From Phycisphaerales bacterium (GTDB lineage Bacteria > Planctomycetota > Phycisphaerae > Sedimentisphaerales > Anaerobacaceae), in assembly GCA_030602885.1 (NCBI GenBank), contig JAUVYV010000020.1, forward strand, positions 1 through 64,000: 64,000 nt of DNA, read 5' to 3'. Position 1 is the first letter of the stretch, and every line of letters begins with the position of its first letter. Positions 58,628 to 64,000 of this stretch are shown in pieces. The notes under the pieces were generated by a model. The model did no database searches and had not been told where the DNA came from. It saw only the letters and a list, made by a program, of their open reading frames with translations. Both the position numbers and the translations under genes were made by a program.

Positions 58628-58912
58628 CTATCCGAAAACCTGCTCTATTGCGGCCGGCTGCCACGAGGCCGACCAGTAGTCACCGCTTATCTTGTCACGA
58701 AGGTAGATATATCGGCCGGGCTGGTCCATCGGGACAGTGTTCAGCATGAACCTGCCCTGAGCCGCCGACTGAAAAAAGCTATACCCGCCCGCGTTGTTGG
58801 AAATAACCGCACCATACTGCGTCGTGCCAAGGTAGTTCGTCCAGGACCTCGGCGTATTGGGCCTGTCGATTACATATTCTTTTTTCACATCGTCGAAATG
58901 TCCGAATTGCAT
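58628..58912 (-). pseudogene. Truncated GH94 phosphorylase N-terminus
   Basis: These 94 residues match the first ~90 of the GH94 enzyme at 54222-56618 almost position by position (MQFGHFDD, KKEYVID, NNAGGYSFF, MDQPGRYIY, DYWSASWQP), with a 3-residue deletion. They then switch abruptly to AIEQVFG and a stop. The catalytic barrel is missing, so it cannot be an enzyme. It marks a second GH94 gene lost next to the sulfatase, probably by deletion. Confidence 0.9.
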
Positions 58913-59001
58913 TTGTGAGCCTTTCTGACAATACTATCCGATTTCAGGATTATCTTAGTTGTCGGTTATTTGTTAATGTTTCGTTCTAAGCTACCTTGAA
59001 T

Positions 59002-59105
59002 AAGTTTTTAGACAATAACACCCCCTTGTCATTCCCGCGAAAGCGGGAATCCAGTAGTAAAACAGCTTGAGACAAAGCTTCAATCAATCTATTGTCTAAA
59101 AACTT
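59002..59105. repeat. MITE-like element with 16-bp inverted ends
   Basis: AAGTTTTTAGACAATA at the left and TATTGTCTAAAAACTT at the right are perfect 16-bp inverted repeats enclosing about 70 bp. The interior contains the palindrome ATTCCCGC-GAAA-GCGGGAAT (59031-59050). No coding capacity and no obvious target duplication. The same inner palindrome occurs, interrupted, near 3746-3790. Confidence 0.75.
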
Positions 59106-59135
59106 TGTAACAGTACCTTAGTTGTTCTCGGCGGC

Positions 59136-60488
59136 CTAGGCCGGGATTTTTCGCTGGGCCAGCTCGGTCTCGATGGTATTCATCGTCTTCTCATCGAGTT
59201 TGTAAAGGAGCACGAAGATTGCGCCGGCGAAGCTGACGACTGCCGGTATGAAACTCATCATCAGGCGGATTCCAGTGAGGGTACCCGGCGTCTGTTCGAC
59301 ATTTGCCACAAAGCCGAAGTACGCCAGCATCCAGCCGGCCAGTGTTCCGCCGACCGTCCAGCCGAACTTCTGGGCAAAAGTTGCCGCCGAAAAGACAAGC
59401 CCCGTCGCTCTTCTTCCTGTCCTCCATTCGGAATAATCGGCCGAATCCGCGTACATCGCCCAGACCAGCGGCGAGGTCGGACCAAGCACAAAGCAGATAA
59501 TAATCTGCAGGATAAACATCAGCACTATGTCATCTTTTCCTGGAAAATAGAACAGGACAATAAAGACGCTGGCAAGGGCCATGCAGGCCATATAGAGTAT
59601 GCGCTTGCCGAAAATCTTAGCGAGAGGTTTGGTAAGTATAACACCGACAATCGTAGCTACCGTGCCGGAAACCATAAAGGCCGCTGCAAGGGCCGTGTTG
59701 CCGACGTAGTACTTGAAGTAGTACATGATGGAGCCGTTTCTGATTGATACAAACGTAAGCGTAAAGATGCCTAAGAAAAAGAGTACGATCCACGGGCCGT
59801 TGTTGGCAAGGTCCTTCAAGTCCTTTGCTATAGAAGTCTTCTGTTTTGCATCCGGCTGAACCCGTTCTTTCGTCGTGAAAAAGGTTATAAGAAACATTAT
59901 TACAGCCAGCGCCGCGAACAGCCCTATAGTAAGCTGGTATCCCCTGGCATCATTGCCCCGGCCAAAAATCTCAATCAGATGTATCGTCAGTCCCTGAACG
60001 ATGAGACCGCCTACGAAGGCGCCTATGAAGCGGTACGACGAAAGCGAGGTCCTCTCGATTGAATTCGGAGTAATCACTCCCATAAGAGCCGAATAGGGAA
60101 TATTAATTGCCGTGTACACCATCCCCATAAGAGTATATGTGATATACGCATAGACTATCTTGCCGGTCATACCAAGATTGGGTGTTGTGAATGTCAGAAC
60201 CCCGATAATGCCGAATGGCAGGACCATCCACAGAATCCACGGCCGGAACTTGCCCCATTTGGTGTTTGTTCGGTCGGCGATGACGCCCATGATAGGGTCG
60301 TTGACCGTGTCCCATATCCTCGTTATAAGAAACATTGTCCCCGCTACCGCAGCGGGAATACCGAAGATGTCGGTATAGAAGTAAAGCAGAAACAGCATGA
60401 ATGTCTGAAAGAACAGGTTCGACGCCGTATCGCCCAGACCGTAACCGATCTTCTCCTTTACTGTTAACCTCTCCATTTCGCTGCTCAT
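59136..60488 (-). CDS. GPH-family sugar:cation symporter
   Basis: This 450-residue transporter with 12 predicted helices resembles MelB/GPH carriers: KIGYGLGDTASNLFF, WDTVNDPIMGVIADRTNTKWGKFRPWILW, YADSADYSEWRTGRRATGLVFSAATFAQKFG. It would bring a disaccharide or glycoside into the cytosol for the GH94 enzyme. The track starts at 60545. ATG 60488 (MSSEMERL) has AGGAAG 6 nt upstream and is preferred. It heads a minus-strand run with the GH94 fragment, sulfatase and GH94 phosphorylase. Confidence 0.9.
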   Translation of the reverse strand: MSSEMERLTVKEKIGYGLGDTASNLFFQTFMLFLLYFYTDIFGIPAAVAGTMFLITRIWDTVNDPIMGVIADRTNTKWGKFRPWILWMVLPFGIIGVLTFTTPNLGMTGKIVYAYITYTLMGMVYTAINIPYSALMGVITPNSIERTSLSSYRFIGAFVGGLIVQGLTIHLIEIFGRGNDARGYQLTIGLFAALAVIMFLITFFTTKERVQPDAKQKTSIAKDLKDLANNGPWIVLFFLGIFTLTFVSIRNGSIMYYFKYYVGNTALAAAFMVSGTVATIVGVILTKPLAKIFGKRILYMACMALASVFIVLFYFPGKDDIVLMFILQIIICFVLGPTSPLVWAMYADSADYSEWRTGRRATGLVFSAATFAQKFGWTVGGTLAGWMLAYFGFVANVEQTPGTLTGIRLMMSFIPAVVSFAGAIFVLLYKLDEKTMNTIETELAQRKIPA

Positions 60489-60722
60489 GATCATCTTCCT
60501 TAATGGGTCGCCATAGCGATTAATAAGACTTCTCGCCGCGTTCACCGGAGCAACAAGCCGTTATGCGATGGAGCAATGATACAGGTGCGTCGCTCGCACT
60601 GCAACCCTTTTCGCCGATTGCGGTGCATGGCCTGGGCGCGGCTGTTTTCACAATCGGGGCTTGACGCGGGTGGTGGAAAACGGTAGTCTTCAGCCCTAAT
60701 CGCAGGATAATTGCCTGCGTGA

Positions 60723-62039
<1,317 letters not shown>

Positions 62040-62069
62040 GAAACCAAAATGCAAAACTTGGACTTAGAA

Positions 62070-62125
62070 CGGCAGGTGCAGAACCCCACCGAAGGGAAGA
62101 AAACTGTACCTGCCGTCGCTTTTTG
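62070..62125 (+). terminator. Intrinsic terminator of eno
   Basis: ACGGCAGGTGCAG pairs with CTGTACCTGCCGT (13 bp, one G-U) across a 22-nt loop and is followed by CGCTTTTT. It lies 30 bp after the eno stop. Confidence 0.85.
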
Positions 62126-62130
62126 ACATT

Positions 62131-62640
62131 ATGCAAGCACAGAATATCATCCGAACGCTTCTGTTCATCATCTTCTTTGCCATCGGCGCAACTGCCCTGG
62201 CAGGAGCAATACTCTGCGATGACCTCATCGAGCACTATCACAACAAGCATCTCTTGAAAGAGCTCCAAACCTCAATACAAAAGCTCGACTCCCTCAATAC
62301 CGACTACGATGTCCTGCTCACCCAGCTCGAGCAGGACCCCAATCTAATCAAGCGAATCGCGCCGGCTACTCTCGGCACCGAGCCCAACGAGCCAAACACT
62401 GCCTACCCCAGAGCAACTGCACAAAAACTCGCCGCCGCCAGGCAGGCCCTGACCGAAGACACACAGCAAATCAACAACCAGACCGCTTCACCTCAATGGC
62501 TCAGCCGCTGCTGCCGGCCCCGGCGCCGCGCGATACTGCTCGCTTGCGGCGCCTGCCTCGTCCTCATCTCATTCATCTTCTTCGGCCCTGCAAAACCGGA
62601 CGACCGTAAAAAAAACAGCAAACCACGCACACAATTCTAA
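62131..62640 (+). CDS. Two-helix membrane protein with coiled coil, unknown
   Basis: This 169-residue protein has an N-terminal transmembrane helix (about 8-27), a polar helical/coiled-coil middle (about 33-118) with LLTQLEQDPNLIKRIAP, and a second helix (about 134-152) before a basic tail. The first helix plus coiled coil recalls DivIC/FtsL-like proteins, but the second helix does not fit them. Function unknown. It lies just after the eno terminator and is followed by the SUMF1 gene after 62 bp. Confidence 0.6.
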   Translation: MQAQNIIRTLLFIIFFAIGATALAGAILCDDLIEHYHNKHLLKELQTSIQKLDSLNTDYDVLLTQLEQDPNLIKRIAPATLGTEPNEPNTAYPRATAQKLAAARQALTEDTQQINNQTASPQWLSRCCRPRRRAILLACGACLVLISFIFFGPAKPDDRKKNSKPRTQF

Positions 62641-62702
62641 CCCAAAGGAGAGGTGAGCAGATTGGTGGGAAAAAAGATGTGCGACCACAAGGACAGGGAC
62701 AA

Positions 62703-64000
62703 ATGAAGCCCTTTTGCAGAAGCACAATTATACTTGCTGTATTATTAAGTGCATTACCTCTTGTCGCTTCTGAGCCGGCCGGCCGGCTGCAACTATCGGT
62801 CAAAGGTGTAAGTTTTGAATTTGTGCGCATACCAGCCGGTGAATTTCTGATGGGTTCGGAGAACGGCGACGGTGATGAAAGGCCCGTTCATCGGGTCAAC
62901 ATCGACTACGGCTTTGAAGTCGGCAAAACCGAAGTCACCATCGGTCAGTTCAAAGTTTTTGTTGCCACCACCGGATACGAGACCGACGCCGAAAGACACG
63001 GCTGGGCGTGGCATTGCCCAAACGTCGAACTCATGGGCCCGGATAAAAATCGCAACTGGCAAAGAATCGGCTTTGAGCAGACTGACGACCATCCCATCAC
63101 ATGTATCAGCTTTAATGACGCTGTCGCCTTCTGCGATTGGCTTTGCGAACAGACAGGACAACACTTCCGCCTTCCGACCGAAGCCGAATGGGAGTATGCC
63201 TGCAGGGCGGGTACCACCGGCGACTATACCGGCGATTTGCACGAGATGGCATGGTTCGACCAGACGGGCATCGGCGGTACCTCACCGGTTGCCGTGAGAA
63301 AAGCGAATGCATGGGGACTTTACGACATGCACGGCAATGTCTGGGAATGGTGTGAAGACATCTATCACTCCAACTACAACAATGCGCCAATCGATGGAAG
63401 CGCCAACACGAATCCCGATGTCCCCGCAGAGATAGCATCGCGCCGTGTACTGCGAGGAGGCGCCTGGTGCAAACCGAGAGAATGCTGCAGGTCCGCATTT
63501 CGATACGCCGCCCATCGGGCCTTCAGAGACTGCGGCACGGGATTTCGGATCGTCCGCGCTCGACCTCCGGGCGAACCGAAACGCTGGCCATGTCAATCGC
63601 AAACGAAATCAAAGGCCGAGCAGGGTTCATCGTCTGAATCCGAATACCCTGCTCGGGTAAAGCTCGCCGTCGATGGTCTCAATTTCGACTTCGTCCGCAT
63701 CGAGCCCGGTGAATTCACGATGGGTACGGTGCTCGGCGATGAGGAAATGCCGGCGCACAAAGTGAGTATCGGCTATAACTACTACATGGCCGCGACAGAA
63801 GTCACTCTCGAACAGTTCGAGCTTTTTGTTGAACAGACCAGCTATGTTACCGACGCCGAGAAGCAGGGCTGGGCCTTCAAACGCTCGGGCCAAAGCGACT
63901 GGTATCCGGAAATTCTCATCAGTTGGCGATTACCGGGTTTCGTCCAGACCGAAAATGAGCCGGCCACGTGCATAAGCTGGTACGACGCCGTCGTCTTCTG
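62703..64000 (+). CDS. Secreted tandem SUMF1-domain protein (partial)
   Basis: This gene is absent from the ORF track because it runs off the window end; I translated it by hand and found no stop. It has a signal peptide (MKPFCRSTIILAVLLS...ASEP), then a complete SUMF1/formylglycine-generating-enzyme-like domain (about 39-285): EFLMGSENGDGDERPVH, HPITCISFNDAVAFCDWL, RLPTEAEWEYACRAG, GNVWEWCED, RVLRGGAW and GTGFRIVRA. A second such domain starts at about residue 325 (FVRIEPGEFTMGT) and is cut by the edge. The first domain keeps a Cys-x4-Cys pair (CKPREC) where active FGEs have theirs. It could mature sulfatases or be a binding relative. Confidence 0.85.
   Translation, partial: MKPFCRSTIILAVLLSALPLVASEPAGRLQLSVKGVSFEFVRIPAGEFLMGSENGDGDERPVHRVNIDYGFEVGKTEVTIGQFKVFVATTGYETDAERHGWAWHCPNVELMGPDKNRNWQRIGFEQTDDHPITCISFNDAVAFCDWLCEQTGQHFRLPTEAEWEYACRAGTTGDYTGDLHEMAWFDQTGIGGTSPVAVRKANAWGLYDMHGNVWEWCEDIYHSNYNNAPIDGSANTNPDVPAEIASRRVLRGGAWCKPRECCRSAFRYAAHRAFRDCGTGFRIVRARPPGEPKRWPCQSQTKSKAEQGSSSESEYPARVKLAVDGLNFDFVRIEPGEFTMGTVLGDEEMPAHKVSIGYNYYMAATEVTLEQFELFVEQTSYVTDAEKQGWAFKRSGQSDWYPEILISWRLPGFVQTENEPATCISWYDAVVF

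Noticed and set aside
62793-63893. Several minus-strand ORFs at the right end
   Set aside because: They are antisense to the continuous plus-strand SUMF1 reading frame, which has the real motifs.

Overview
The window reads as chromosomal DNA of a planctomycete, most likely of the Phycisphaerae/Sedimentisphaerales type. This is inferred from protein styles, not from a marker gene. The signs are giant secreted beta-helix proteins ending in dockerin-like pairs, a Tat-exported sulfatase and metallophosphoesterase-like protein, GH94 phosphorylases, tandem SUMF1 domains, and intergenic DNA crowded with short palindromic repeats. Core genes are moderately GC-rich. Several accessory genes are visibly A+T-rich and look imported.

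Layout. 1-1.5 kb is repeat-rich non-coding DNA. 1.5-3.4 kb holds an A+T-rich minus-strand pair (HNH-like zinc protein and membrane protein). 3.4-4.6 kb is a palindromic repeat array. 4.6-17 kb is an export locus: a TPR protein, a secretin, and a 2519-aa secreted protein made of two beta-helices, a complete subtilase and a dockerin. 17-24 kb has aroC, a restriction-modification pair, aroA (with a palindromic repeat embedded in its reading frame) and a lipoprotein. 24.5-26.3 kb is a degenerate subtilase with a dockerin. 27-29 kb is an A+T-rich GIY-YIG-like gene plus a membrane/TPR-like gene, bordered by copies of one repeat. 29.6-35 kb has an RNA methyltransferase and an envelope glycan/lipid cluster (YdjC deacetylase, GT2, phosphatase-like protein, GT83-like transferase). 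35-42.5 kb is housekeeping: thrC, a HAD phosphatase, a DRE-TIM synthase, tRNA-Leu, a TPR protein, ribH, nusB and parA.

42.5-45.56 kb is the best candidate for an undescribed system. Four tightly overlapping A+T-rich genes sit behind a near-perfect sigma-70 promoter. They encode a Panacea/SocA-like protein, a three-helix membrane protein, a PD-(D/E)XK nuclease-like protein and a tRNA-guanine-transglycosylase-like protein with a CxCxxC...H zinc signature. The cassette is bracketed by the end of parA and a second, diverged copy of the parA tail (25 bp identical), so it looks like an island inserted at the 3' end of parA. An IS3-type transposase remnant lies just beyond.

45.9-60.5 kb is a glycan-use locus: a duplicated beta-helix lyase-like protein, a DUF3604 protein, an SSS symporter, a deacetylase-like barrel protein, a zinc ribbon, a GH94 phosphorylase, a sulfatase, a truncated second GH94 and a GPH-type symporter. 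It would import and phosphorolyse oligosaccharides released from a sulfated polysaccharide. 60.7-64 kb has enolase, a small membrane protein and a secreted tandem-SUMF1 protein that runs off the window and is missing from the ORF track.

All assignments come from reading motifs by eye. No database search was run.
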